Below are positions 43,266 to 57,345 of a stretch of 64,000 nt of DNA, in pieces. The notes below the pieces were generated by a model. It saw only the letters and a program-made list of their open reading frames with translations. It was not told where the DNA came from and searched no databases. The translations under genes were made by a program, and so were the position numbers. The stretch covers positions 620,501-684,500 of the forward strand of contig JAPFBL010001929.1 of assembly GCA_026182355.1 (NCBI GenBank), given 5' to 3'. The first letter of the stretch is position 1. Every line of letters starts with the position of its first letter. This DNA comes from Hermatobates lingyangjiaoensis. Lineage: Eukaryota > Arthropoda > Insecta > Hemiptera > Hermatobatidae.

Positions 43266-44184
43266 GTTTACTTCTCTGTTTGACGGCAAGTACAAGATTA
43301 TATCTCACATAAGAAATCCATGTACCTGTTACATTACACCTGACTTCTTCCAAACTATGTCGTTAAATTCGTCTTTGATTTATAAATGTGACTATAGTTT
43401 TTTCCACTTTATAATTATTATTTAATTTAAAAATTGTTCTTGGGAAAGCATTTGGGTATCTAAAAACACATAATAATACATATTAATAATAACGCGTAAT
43501 AATAGTAATATACAAAATACATAAATTGTTACATAAAAAACACTCAAAGTTGATTTTTGACAATTCAATATTGCCCAAGAGCTATACGGATCATATATAT
43601 TATAAGTGTATAATATCGATTTGGTCCATCAAACAGTTCGACCTAAAGGGCATCCAAGACTTTTAAATATACACCCACCCTAACATGAACAAAAGACCTG
43701 AAAAAAACAAAGGCATTTGATAAATATTTTGCTCTAAAACATTTCTTCCAAACCATTATTCTATGTAATGTTATCCAAGCTAAAAAAATTAGAAAAAACC
43801 TGCAGAAGTGTAAAATTAGGGGAAAAAATATAATATTTATTAATGTTTTTATTTAGATAATTATCAACGCCCAAACCACAGCAAGAATCAAGAAAAACTA
43901 AGATGTTTCAACGTAACAAAGGTCTTCTTCAGAGTTAAATCTCAATCGTATAAAGACTGCTGACATACTAGTCAAAGATTAAAAGATCTTAGTTTATTTC
44001 CGATTTCCTACTGTGCTTTGAGCATTACAAATAATTATATGTTGTTACAGAAATAATATGAATTTACCAAATATTTCTTTAAATTTGGACATTCATCTTT
44101 TAGTGATGAAGGCTTTCTAAACAAGCACTTTTATATTAATTTTTATTCAATTTAAACTCCGATGATGTTTGATTCGTTTTTGTT
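43266..44184. other. AT-rich, decayed family A pair
   Basis: A poorly preserved inverted family A pair lies at about 43870-44035. Nothing else is recognised. Confidence 0.45.
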
Positions 44185-44640
44185 TTATTGATGGTGATTA
44201 TAGTACTGCGTCCTAAGAACTATTGTACTTTTCCCCCTTTCTGTACTATAGTACCCCAGTTAGCTTTAAAGCCTCCAAGAAGCTCAGTACTTTTGCTGGG
44301 TATAACGGTAACAGTTCTTCTATGGTTTTTGTTGAGTGTCCCGAAGCACCTGCCTCTGTGTAGCACAGCGGCTTAGCAAAGAGCGAGCATGTGCAACGGA
44401 GTTTCTTCCTCTTATTTGCAGAATCTGCACAAATCATCATTGATAATGCCCATTCCTCGCAGATGGCCATTAAGTTTGCAGTCACCCGTTAGAAATCCAG
44501 TTAAAATCCTTAGATATTCCTGCTCCCATATAATACAAGATTTACCTATTCTCAAACTTATTGAGAAGTATCTTTGATTGTATGTGTCCTTGAAGAGAAT
44601 CCCAATAGTGCTTCCTGTTTTCTCTTCCTAAGGATTTCTT
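44185..44640 (-). pseudogene. LINE 3' coding end with zinc-binding motif (fragment)
   Basis: On the minus strand one frame gives LTGDCKLNGHLRGMGIINDD, then LCRFC, a stop, EEETPLHMLALC. This is the C-terminal Cys-x2-Cys...His...Cys segment found after the RNase H domain in I/R1-type non-LTR retrotransposons. Two in-frame stops replace residues inside the motif. A second copy of the same region lies at 63600-63850. Confidence 0.7.
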
Positions 44641-45690
44641 CTATAATCTGATGTCCTATACCACTTGATTCGTTTGCTATCAACTCTATTGGTCAAATCA
44701 AGAACTACAAGTCTATAAGTAGGTATAGGTAGATAGGATTTTTGTTCACTCATATCAAGCTACCAGTTTAAATAATTCTGACAAAACTTGCTGGAATTGT
44801 TACAAGTTTCTTTCGTGGATACCATATTTTAACTTTTCATGTGGATGGTATTTAATTCCAACACTAAAAATGAATGTAATAACAATTTTAACACTATTCC
44901 TTATACGAATAGTATAGTATAAAATAAATACTATTCCTATAGTATAAAATAAAGTAACCCATTACGATATTTATCGTAATCTATATCATATAGAAAGGTT
45001 ACTATATACATTATTACTATGGTAATTATTATAGTAATAATATACTACTACTTTAATATAGTTAACTACATAGTATGGTAAACTAAAATAGTATAGTAAT
45101 AATAAAGTAACTGAAAGTATAGTAATAAACAATATTTATTGTAATCTTATACAATAGTAGTGTAGAGTATACGATTGCTATAAAAATAGTAATATTTTTA
45201 CTACTCAAGCTTTAATTAACAAAAAATATCTTTTTTTCTGATCTTCCACAAAGAGGATTCCCCACAGTAGACCTTGGTTATACAATAAAATGATTATTAC
45301 TTTAACCGATTGTTGAACGAAGAAATATGGATTGCAAGTAATATGTTTATCTCACACGCAATCATAGGTCTTCACGGGCAAGGATATTGCCATCTTCGCA
45401 CCCAATGAATATTCATCAACCTTTAAAATGAGTCTCAGCAAACAAGAATACTAATTATGCAAATCAAAGGTCGTTATAGTGATTCGGTTATTAGTGTGAC
45501 CATAAACATAAGGAAATATCTTTATATAAAGGAAATATAAACAGTTATTAAATCCATTTTTTTTTCTGCTAGTTTATAATAAAGTTAATGAAAACGATAA
45601 GGCTTAGAAAAACACATGTTTTTTATTTCAATAGAACAATAATACGATGAGCTGATTATCAATTCAAGTCCACTAGTAAGGGCCAATATT
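44641..45690. other. AT-rich, ATAGTA-rich cryptic repeat
   Basis: The part 44890-45200 is a scrambled repeat built from TAGTAT and ATAATA words. The rest shows nothing. Confidence 0.5.
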
Positions 45691-45696
45691 TCGACC

Positions 45697-48600
45697 TGAA
45701 TAGAATCATTATAATTATCATTGTAGAATGAGGAATTAATCGTACAAACATATGCTTTACTGTTTAGTTAGATCACTTGAAATGACCTACTAGCCTTATC
45801 TGAATAGAATCATTATAATTTTCCTATAAGAATGAGGAATTAATCGTACAAACATATGCTTTACTGTTTAGTTAGATCACTTGAAATGAACTAGCCTTAT
45901 CTGAATAGAATCATTATAATTTTCCTATAAGAATGAGGAATTAATCGTACAAACATATGCTTTACTGTTTAGTTAGATCACTTGAAATGACCTACTAGCC
46001 TTATCTGAATAGAATCATTATAATTTTCCTATAAGAATGAGGAATTAATCGTACAAACATATGCTTTACTGTTTAGTTAGATCACTTGAAATGACCTACT
46101 AGCCTTATCTGAATAGAATCATTATAAATTTCCTTTAAGAATGAGGAATTAATCGTACAAACATATGCTTTACTGTTTAGTTAGATCACTTGAAATGACC
46201 TACTAGCCTTATCTGAATAGAATCATCATAAATATCATTGTAGAATGAGGAATTAATCGTACAAACATATGCTTTACTGTTTAGTTAGATCACTTGAAAT
46301 GACCTACTAGCCTTATCTGAATAGAATCATTATAATTTTCCTATAAGAATGAGGAATTAATCGTACAAACATATGCTTTACTGTTTAGTTAGATCACTTG
46401 AAATGACCTACTAGCCTTATCTGAATAGAATCTTTTAATTTTCCTTTAAGAATGAGGAATTAATCGTACAAACATATGCTTTACTGTTTAGTTAGATCAC
46501 TTGAAATGACCTACTAGCCTTATCTGAATAGAATCATTATAATTTTCCTATAAGAATGAGGAATTAATCGTACAAACATATGCTTTACTGTTTAGTTAGA
46601 TCACTTGAAATGACCTACTAGCCTTATCTGAATAGAATCATTATAATTTTCCTATAAGAATGAGGAATTAATCGTACAAACATATGCTTTACTGTTTAGT
46701 TAGATCACTTGAAATGACCTACTAGCCTTATCTGAATAGAATCATTATAAATTTTCCTTTAAGAATGAGGAATTAATCGTACAAACATATGCTTTACTGT
46801 TTAGTTAGATCACTTGAAATGACCTACTAGCCTTATCTGAATAGAATCATTATAATTTTCCTTTAAGAATGAGGAATTAATCGTACAAACATATGCTTTA
46901 CTGTTTAGTTAGATCACTTGAAATGACCTACTAGCCTTATCTGAATAGAATCATTATAATTTTCCTTTAGAATGAGGAATTAATCGTACAAACATATGCT
47001 TTACTGTTTAGTTAGATCACTTGAAATGACCTACTAGCCTTATCTGAATAGAATCATTATAATTTTCCTTTAAGAATGAGGAATTAATCGTACAAACATA
47101 TGCTTTACTGTTTAGTTAGATCACTTGAAATGACCTACTAGCCTTATCTGAATAGAATCATTTAAATTTTCATTTAAGAATGAGGAATTAATCGTACAAA
47201 CATATGCTTTACTGTTTAGTTAGATCACTTGAAATGGCCTACTAGCCTTATCTGAATAGAATAATTATAATTATCATTGTAGAATGAGGAATTAATCGTA
47301 CAAACATATGCTTTACTGTTTAGTTAGATCACTTGAAATGGCCTACTAGCCTTATCTGAATAGAATCATTATAATTATCATTGTAGAATGAGGAATTAAT
47401 CGTACAAACATATGCTTTACTGTTTAGTTAGATCACTTGAAATGACCTACTAGCCTTATCTGAATAGAATCATTATAATTTCCTTTAAGAATGAGGAATT
47501 AATCGTACAAACATATGCTTTACTGTTTAGTTAGATCACTTGAAATGACCTACTAGCCTTATCTGAATAGAATCATTATAATTTTCCTTTAAGAATGAGG
47601 AATTAATCGTACAAACATATGCTTTACTGTTTAGTTAGATCACTTGAAATGACCTACTAGCCTTATCTGAATAGAATCATTATAATTTTTCCTTTAAGAA
47701 TGAGGAATTAATCGTACAAACATATGCTTTACTGTTTAGTTAGATCACTTGAAATGACCTACTAGCCTTATCTGAATAGAATCAATTATAATTTTCCTTA
47801 AGAATGAGGAATTAATCGTACAAACATATGCTTTACTGTTTAGTTAGATCACTTGAAATGACCTACTAGCCTTATCTGAATAGAATCATATAAATTATCA
47901 TTGTAGAATGAGGAATTAATCGTACAAACATATGCTTTACTGTTTAGTTAGATCACTTGAAATGACCTACTAGCCTTATCTGAATAGAATCATTATAATT
48001 TTCCATTGTAGAATGAGGAATTAATCGTACAAACATATGCTTTACTGTTTAGTTAGATCACTTGAAATGACCTACTAGCCTTATCTGAATAGAATCATTA
48101 TAATTATCTTGTAGAATGAGGAATTAATCGTACAAACATATGCTTTACTGTTTAGTTAGATCACTTGAAATGACCTACTAGCCTTATCTGAATAGAATCA
48201 TTATAATTTTCCTATAAGAATGAGGAATTAATCGTACAAACATATGCTGTACTGTTTAGTTAGATCACTTGAAATGACCTACTAGCCTTATCTGAATAGA
48301 ATCATTATAATTATCTTTAGAATGAGGAATTAATCGTACAAAACATATGCTTTACTGTTTAGTTAGATCACTTGAAATGACCTACTAGCCTTATCTGAAT
48401 AGAATCATTATAATTATTTGTAGAATGAGGAATTAATCGTACAAAATATGCTTTACTGTTTAGTTAGATCACTTGAAATGACCTACTAGCCTTATCTGAA
48501 TAGAATCATTATAATTTTCCTTTAGAATGAGGAATTAATCGTACAAACATATGCTTTACTGTTTAGTTAGATCACTTGAAATGACCTACTAGCCTTATCT

Positions 48601-51600
48601 GAATAGAATCATTATAATTTTCCTTAAGAATGAGGAATTAATCGTACAAACATATGCTTTACTGTTTAGTTAGATCACTTGAAATGACCTACTAGCCTTA
48701 TCTGAATAGAATCATTATAATTTTCATTTAAGAATGAGGAATTAATCGTACAAACATATGCTTTACTGTTTAGTTAGATCACTTGAAATGACCTACTAGC
48801 CTTATCTGAATAGAATCATTAATAATTTTCCTTAAGAATGAGGAATTAATCGTACAAACATATGCTTTACTGTTTAGTTAGATCACTTGAAATGACCTAC
48901 TAGCCTTATCTGAATAGAATCATTATAAATTTTATTTAAGAATGAGGAATTAATCGTACAAACATATGCTTTACTGTTTAGTTAGATCACTTGAAATGAC
49001 CTACTAGCCTTATCTGAATAGAATCATTATAATTTTCCTTTAAGAATGAGGAATAATCGTACAAACATATGCTTTACTTTTAGTTAGATCACTTGAAATG
49101 ACCTACTAGCCTTATCTGAATAGAATCATTATAATTATCATTGTAGAATGAGGAATTAATCGTACAAACATATGCTTTACTGTTTAGTTAGATCACTTGA
49201 AATGACCTACTAGCCTTATCTGAATAGAATCATTATAATTTTCCTTTAAGAATGAGGAATTAATCGTACAAACATATGCTTTACTGTTTAGTTAGATCAC
49301 TTGAAATGACCTACTAGCCTTATCTGAATAGAATCATTATAAATTTCCTTTAAGAATGAGGAATTAATCGTACAAACATATGCTTTACTGTTTAGTTAGA
49401 TCACTTGAAATGACCTACTAGCCTTATCTGAATAGAATCATTATAATTTTTTAAGAATGAGGAATTAATCGTACAAACATATGCTTTACTGTTTAGTTAG
49501 ATCACTTGAAATGACCTACTAGCCTTATCTGAATAGAATCATTATAATTTTCATTTAAGAATGAGGAATTAATCGTACAAACATATGCTTTACTGTTTAG
49601 TTAGATCACTTGAAATGACCTACTAGCCTTATCTGAATAGAATCATTATAATTTTCCTTTAAGAATGAGGAATTAATCGTACAAACATATGCTTTACTTT
49701 TAGTTAGATCACTTGAAATGACCTACTAGCCTTATCTGAATAGAATCATTATAATTTTCCTTTAAGAATGAGGAATTAATCGTACAAACATATGCTTTAC
49801 TGTTTAGTTAGATCACTTGAAATGACCTACTAGCCTTATCTGAATAGAATCATATAAATTATCATTGTAGAATGAGGAATTAATCGTACAAACATATGCT
49901 TTACTGTTTAGTTAGATCACTTGAAATGACCTACTAGCCTTATCTGAATAGAATCATTATAATTATCATTTAAGAATGAGGAATTAATCGTACAAACATA
50001 TGCTTTACTGTTTAGTTAGATCACTTGAAATGACCTACTAGCCTTATCTGAATAGAATCATTATAATTTTCCTTTAAGAATGAGGAATTAATCGTACAAA
50101 ACATATGCTTTACTGTTTAGTTAGATCACTTTGAAATGACCTACTAGCCTTATCTGAATAGAAATCATTAAATTTTCCTTTAAGAATGAGGAATTAATCT
50201 ACAAACATATGCTTTACTGTTTAGTTAGATCACTTGAAATGACCTACTAGCCTTATCTGAATAGAATCATTATAAATTTTTTGAATGAGGAATTAATCGT
50301 ACAAACATATGCTTTACTGTTTAGTTAGATCACTTGAAATGACCTACTAGCCTTATCTGAATAGAATCATTATAATTTTCCTATAAGAATGAGGAATTAA
50401 TCGTACAAACATATGCTTTACTGTTTAGTTAGATCACTTGAAATGACCTACTAGCCTTATCTGAATAGAATCATCATAATTATCATTGTAGAATGAGGAA
50501 TTAATCGTACAAACATATGCTTTACTGTTTAGTTAGATCACTTGAAATGACCTACTAGCCTTATCTGAATAGAATCATTATAATTATCATTGTAGAATGA
50601 GGAATTAATCGTACAAACATATGCTTTACTGTTTAGTTAGATCACTTGAAATGACCTACTAGCCTTATCTGAATAGAATCATTATAATTATCATTGTAGA
50701 ATGAGGAATTAATCGTACAAACATATGCTGTACTGTTTAGTTAGATCACTTGAAATGACCTACCAGCCTTATCTGAATAGAATCATTATAATTTTCATTT
50801 AAGAATGAGGAATTAATCGTACAAACATATGCTTTACTGTTTAGTTAGATCACTTGAAATGACCTACTAGCCTTATCTGAATAGAATCATTATAATTTTC
50901 CTTTAAGAATGAGGAATTAATCGTACAAACATATGCTTTACTGTTTGTTAGATCACTTGAAATGACCTACTAGCCTTATCTGAATAGAATCATTATAATT
51001 TTCCTTTAAGAAATGAGGAATTAATCGTACAAACATATGCTTTACTGTTTAGTTAGATCACTTGAAATGACCTACTAGCCTTATCTGAATAGAATCATTA
51101 TTAATTTTCCTTAAGAATGAGGGAATTAATCGTACAAACATATGCTTTACTGTTTAGTTAGATCACTTGAAATGACCTACTAGCCTTATCTGAATAGAAT
51201 ATTATAATTATCATTGTAGAATGAGGAATTAATCGTACAAACATATGCTTTACTGTTTAGTTAGATCACTTGAAATGACCTACTAGCCTTATCTGAATAG
51301 AATCATTATAATTTTTTTAAGAATGAGGAATTAATCGTACAAACATATGCTTTACTGTTTAGTTAGATCACTTGAAATGACCTACTAGCCTTATCTGAAT
51401 AGAATCATTATAATTTTCATTGTAGAATGAGGAATTAATCGTACAAAACATATGCTTTACTGTTTAGTTAGATCACTTGAAATGACCTACTAGCCTTATC
51501 TGAATAGAATCATTTTAATTTTTAAAGAATGAGGAATTAATCGTACAAACATATGCTTTACTGTTTAGTTAGATCACTTGAAATGACCTACTAGCCTTAT

Positions 51601-53910
51601 CTGAATAGAATCATTATAAATTTTCCTTTAGAATGAGGAATTAATCGTACAAACATATGCTTTACTGTTTAGTTAGATCACTTGAAATGACCTACTAGCC
51701 TTATCTGAATAGAATCATTATAATTATCATTGTAGAATGAGGAATTAATCGTACAAACATATGCTTTACTGTTTAGTTAGATCACTTGAAATGACCTACT
51801 AGCCTTATCTGAATAGAAAATCATAATAATTTTCCTTTAAGAATGAGGAATTAATCGTACAAACATATGCTTTACTTTTAGTTAGATCACTTGAAATGAC
51901 CTACTAGCCTTATCTGGAATAAAATCATTTTAATTATAATTTTGTAAAATGAGGAATTAATCGTACAAACATATGCTTTACTGTTTAGTTAGATCACTTG
52001 AAATGACCTACTAGCCTTATCTGAATAGAATCATCATAAATATCATTGTAGAATGAGGAATTAATCGTACAAACATATGCTTTACTGTTTAGTTAGATCA
52101 CTTGAAATGACCTACTAGCCTTATCTGAATAGAATCATTATAATTATCATTGTAGAATGAGGAATTAATCGTACAAACATATGCTTTACTGTTTAGTTAG
52201 ATCACTTGAAATGACCTACTAGCCTTATCTGAATAGAATCATTATAATTTTCCTATAAGAATGAGGAATTAATCGTACAAACATATGCTTTACTGTTTAG
52301 TTAGATCACTTGAAATGACCTACTAGCCTTATCTGAATAGAATCATTATAATTTTCCTATAAGAATGAGGAATTAATCGTACAAACATATGCTTTACTGT
52401 TTAGTTAGATCACTTGAAATGACCTACTAGCCTTATCTGAATAGAATCATCATAAATATCATTGTAGAATGAGGAATTAATCGTACAAACATATGCTTTA
52501 CTGTTTAGTTAGATCACTTGAAATGACCTACTAGCCTTATCTGAATAGAATCATTATAATTTTCCTATAAGAATGAGGAATTAATCGTACAAACATATGC
52601 TTTACTGTTTAGTTAGATCACTTGAAATGACCTACTAGCCTTATCTGAATAGAATCACTATAATTATCATTGTAGAATGAGGAATTAATCGTACAAACAT
52701 ATGCTTTACTGTTTAGTTAGATCACTTGAAATGACCTACTAGCCTTATCTGAATAGAATCATTATAATTTTCCTATAAGAATGAGGAAGTAATCGTACAA
52801 ACATATGCTTTACTGTTTAGTTAGATCACTTGAAATGACCTACTAGCCTTATCTGAATAGAATCATTATAATTATCATTGTAGAATGAGGAATTAATCGT
52901 ACAAACATATGCTTTACTGTTTAGTTAGATCACTTGAAATGACCTACTAGCCTTATCTGAATAGAATCATTATAATTTTCCTATAAGAATGAGGAAGTAA
53001 TCGTACAAACATATGCTTTACTGTTTAGTTAGATCACTTGAAATGACCTACTAGCCTTATCTGAATAGAATCATTATAATTATCATTGTAGAATGAGGAA
53101 TTAATCGTACAAACATATGCTTTACTGTTTAGTTAGATCACTTGAAATGACCTACTAGCCTTATCTGAATAGAATCATCATAAATTTTCCTTTAAGAATG
53201 AGGAATTAATCGTACAAACATATGCTTTACTTTTAGTTAGATCACTTGAAATGACCTACTAGCCTTATCTGAATAGAATCATTATAATTATCATTGTAGA
53301 ATGAGGAATTAATCGTACAAACATATGCTTTACTGTTTAGTTAGATCACTTGAAATGACCTACTAGCCTTATCTGAATAGAATCATTATAATTATCATTG
53401 TAGAATGAGGAATTAATCGTACAAACATATGCTGTACTGTTTAGTTAGATCACTTGAAATGACCTACCAGCCTTATCTGAATAGAATCATTATAATTATC
53501 ATTGTAGAATGAGGAATTAATCGTACAAACATATGCTTTACTGTTTAGTTAGATCACTTGAAATGACCTACTAGCCTTATCTGAATAGAATCATTATAAT
53601 TTTCCTTTAAGAATGAGGAATTAATCGTACAAACATATGCTTTACTGTTTAGTTAGATCACTTGAAATGGCCTACAAGCCTTATCTGGTTAGAATCATTA
53701 TAATTATAATGCTGGAATGATGAATTCTTCATATGAATATATGTCTTAGTGGTTTAGTAAATTCACTTGAAATTAACTATCAGCATAACCCGACCAGGAT
53801 CATTATAATTATCAAGATGTAATGATCAATACATCATTCATACATATGTTTTAGTTGTTTGGCAACACACGTGAAGTGATCCACTATCCCAATCTTGCAA
53901 GGTTCATCAT
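45697..53910. repeat. 104-bp satellite array, about 77 copies
   Basis: The unit contains GAATGAGGAATTAATCGTAC, CATATGCTTTACTG, TTTAGTTAGATCACTTGAAA and TGACCTACTAGCCTTATCTG. Spacing between GAATGAGG starts is normally 104 bp (45726, 45830 and so on to 53611). About 86 bp of each unit is almost invariant. The remaining 15-18 bp vary between two main versions, TATCATTGTAG and TTTCCTATAAG or TTTCCTTTAAG, plus many small indels. Three or so strongly diverged units close the array at 53670-53910. No hammerhead core and no open frame are present in the unit. Confidence 0.95.
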
Positions 53911-54640
53911 AGTTAAAACACTAAGAAACATTCTCTTAATGATTTTAGTAAAATATACTACACTAAAGTGTATGTTTGCGTAAAGAATTCATCAGTCCTT
54001 CGTTATTATTAGAATGATTTTAGGCAGATTGAGTGAATGGTCTTTTCAAGTGATTTCGCTAAACTACTACTACTATGTTTGAATGATAATACAACATTTC
54101 ATTGTTAAGAGGTTAAGAGCTGAAAGAATGAAGTAGACTAATAAAATGTTAGCTATTAACAAACATTACTCCTGTCCTACAAACCAAAACATCAACTTTT
54201 AAACAGTAATAAACGTAAGAGACAAAATATAATAGAAAATATTAAAACAGCAGTTTTAAAGAAAAAAAAACTTCGGAGAAAATTTGAAAACATATGATCG
54301 ATTAAAAATGTTATTCTCTACAGCTTTAATTTGAATCAAATTTCTCCATGGCGTCATCTATGCATTCAAAATAAAAAGAAAAAATGTAATGCAAAATTGG
54401 TGTTTACCATTTAATTTTCTTCATCTACTAGTCAGTGAGTTTGGTTTTATATTAATTCTTTTTTTTTTTAAGATCTGATAATATTTCCTTCGTTGGCATT
54501 TCACTCTATTGATCAAATGAAGAACTGTAAAACAATTAATGGATATTGTTAAAAATTAATGGGTAAGGTTGTTCATTTCTAAAACCATAAATTCATATAT
54601 CTTCTTCTTCATTAGTATATATTTTCTTCACCATATATCT
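53911..54640. other. no gene seen
   Basis: AT-rich DNA without recognisable elements. Confidence 0.5.
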
Positions 54641-54647
54641 TTGCCTT

Positions 54648-54810
54648 CTCTGCAGTGGAGAAAAAAGGTAAGAAGAAGAACAACTAGTGAAGGCTTAAAG
54701 GATCTCGATGAAGATCGAACCAGAGGGATTGGCTGGTCGTTACTGTGCGGCACGGCGTCGAATGCCCGACAGACCACGGACGGGCGTTGGCTAAAAAAGA
54801 AGAGTATATT
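54648..54810 (+). pseudogene. possible LINE coding end fragment
   Basis: A short GC-richer block reads WRKKVRRRTTSEGLKDLDED, RTRGIGWSLLCGTASNARQT and then TDGRW. The Asp-Arg...Trp pattern resembles the end of some non-LTR retrotransposon proteins. It begins just after a CTGCAG that could also be a splice acceptor. The assignment is weak. Confidence 0.3.
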
Positions 54811-56395
54811 TATATATAACCTTTTATCTATTAGAATTAATAATATTTGTGTTTAATTGGTAATTTAATTGTAACACATTTTGATTAACTTTAAATTAAG
54901 CGCTGATTCTTTAGAATAGAAACAAAATGCGTAATTGCATTTTAAACAAACAAACAAAAAACATATAAAATAATTATAATTACTATTTTGTTGGCCTTCA
55001 GAATCCGGACAGGATGCTAGTAACGAGTAGAATAGGTCCATTGCCTCCAATATTGCCACAGGGAAGCTAAATTTGAAACGCCTTAAACCTGAGAAAGTAG
55101 AGAACACTGCAATTTGACAAATTTGACATGACTTCACGAACTTAGTAACTAACCATCTCGGGTTAAAGTCAAAGGCAAAGATTAAACATATTGTAAATGT
55201 GTAGACACTGTACCTTATTTGGTTTGCTGCTTGATTCCTGCATGTTTTAATTTCATGCCATTTGAATGTACCAAGATAAAACAGAGAAATAGATTAAAAC
55301 TGTACTTTTATTGGGTGATATATGATACATATTTGAATAGTGAAATATAATAAAAGCATCATTTATTTCTGAGTTGTTAAAAAATGATGGTATACAAATT
55401 ATAATTTATTTTGAATTGAGCTATACAATTCAAATAGCCCGCAACATCGCTAAAAACGTGTACATGTCTGTTATTTACATGTTTGATAATATCTAACAAC
55501 CTGTAACTTCATCCGCTGTAGTATAACCGTACCATGACATTGATTAGTAAATAAAAACAGCTTCTGCCGGGAAACTACTTACCTCTAAATACGATTTTAA
55601 AAGAAATATTGTTATTAAATCGTTAAAACTCTTATAGTAAATTAGGATTAAAAGTTATTATTATCTGAAATCAAGATTATAAAATTAAAACTCATACTAC
55701 AATGAAACAAATATTGGTTTGAATCAACTACTCCTAAGAAATGTTGCGACCCCAAGTATCTAATACGCGTTAATATACACAGTAATAACGTTTCTATGAA
55801 AGAAACACGAATTATATTGCACTACTTTTAAACGAAATAACTGTAAGCCAAATCAACAGAAGATAAAAAATAAGTGTATTCGAATTAACGCTCTGATACT
55901 ATATGACATTTTAACAGTAACAAATTTTGTTACTGTTAGCTACAGTGAGCACTCTTGCAGAAAAAAAGTAAGTTAAGTTTCACATAACAGATAAATGATT
56001 TTAACATGAATGTTCCGCAAAAATGCAAATCGTAGGCCGGTATATCAACCACACAACTTGTATTACTGAATGGTGAAACCTTATTGAAACCTACGAATAC
56101 GTTCATTGTTATCTTTTCGTTAGGTTATACTAAGTTTAATAAACTTAAAAAGTTCTTGGTATATGACTACATAATTGCCTCCAGTCCTCTGAAAAACATT
56201 ATTTATAAAGTTTTATCGCCCTCAGTTTCATAACTAGAGCTACACAGCATACATTTTTAAATTTCTTACAAATTTGGCTAGATAATGTCAGTCAAGATTT
56301 TGAGTCAAAATGAAACAGTTTTCTTTAATAATATGTTGTGCGATTGCCTGAAAATTGAGAAGGATCTCTGTGGTTTGTTTTTAAAAGTTATCTTA
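54811..56395. other. no gene seen
   Basis: AT-rich DNA. A 90-codon minus frame at 54865-55137 has no recognisable domain. Confidence 0.45.
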
Positions 56396-56870
56396 GACTC
56401 ATACCTTTTTATAATATTAGTTTTATTGTAGCTCAGCTAAATTCATATTCTGTGTATAATAATACTGTGTTTGGAAACTTCTTAGTTTGAGATATAATTC
56501 ATTAAACAATTTGTTAAATATATTCTTAAAAATTTGGTATTTCAGTATTATTTCATTGTTTTTGCAAGTATTTGCGTTGTTTTTCTGAATTAGATAAAAT
56601 TTCTTAATAATTTTGAGCTAGGAAATATAATTATGATTGTTGCATATCTCTATCTTTGAGACATTGAACGTGATGAGATTTGTACTTACAGTTGTTTCAT
56701 TTCAGGTTGTGCCACATGCATGCAACTGGCAAAATCTTTGATTTGATGGATTTGTCAAAAACTGATGTTTGAGTTGGGTGGCCATGGAGAAACTAAAGAC
56801 TAAGTGTAAATTAACAGTAAAGAACTTCTTCATAAATTGTGGTTCGTAATTTTGTTTTCATTATCACTAA
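56396..56870 (+). repeat. unclassified repeat, copy 1
   Basis: Contains TTTTATTGTAGCTCAGCTAA, CTTAAAAATTTGGTATTTCAG and GGCCATGGAGAAACTAAAGA. Its first 70 bp recur at 57864-57935, and most of the rest recurs inverted at 61370-61640. Confidence 0.6.
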
Positions 56871-57110
56871 CTTTCAATAATGATTTCGCCTTTTTAGCCT
56901 TCCTAAACTTAAAACAATTTAGGAATTTATATTTATCCAATAGGTATACCTCAGCTGGATAACTTGTGTAACAAAATTACTTTCTTTGAAAATTTAAAAA
57001 CATAAGTTTTGTGAACGCTTTCTAATTTCCATCACAGAAACAAATGTGAATTGTATATAATATTTTTTATAAGTACATCTTTTAATGTTGTTAAATATCA
57101 ATTTCTAACA
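56871..57110. other. spacer
   Basis: AT-rich; nothing recognised. Confidence 0.5.
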
Positions 57111-57345
57111 ACTGAGTTGGGTTTTTGACTCTGACCAACACCACTTGTTACGGTTGAAAGACCTTGTTTTCCCATTTCATTTTGTGGTTTGATCATTGAT
57201 TGTTCTTTTCACGTGTTTATGTGAAATCTCGTTATATATTTATATATATATGAATAATAATCAAAATAACACTTGATGTAATAGATGGATTAATTTACCA
57301 CAATGAAACTAATTTGGAAACAATGCTCTAAGGGCGTCCGTTGGT
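57111..57345. mobile_element. family A and family B terminus fragments
   Basis: A plus-sense family A copy (57118-57240, core CTGACCA, mutated) and a TA run are followed by a minus-sense family B tail (57275-57335) that is cut at TGCTCTAAGG. Confidence 0.6.

Noticed and set aside
45726..45829. Hammerhead ribozyme inside the satellite unit, as in some animal satellites
   Set aside because: Neither strand of the unit contains CTGANGA followed by a stem and GAA. The closest string is CTGAATA, which lacks the core.
45697..53910. CRISPR-like array (constant repeats, variable spacers)
   Set aside because: The constant part is about 86 bp and the variable part only 15-18 bp with two dominant versions. 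The DNA is clearly eukaryotic. It is a satellite.
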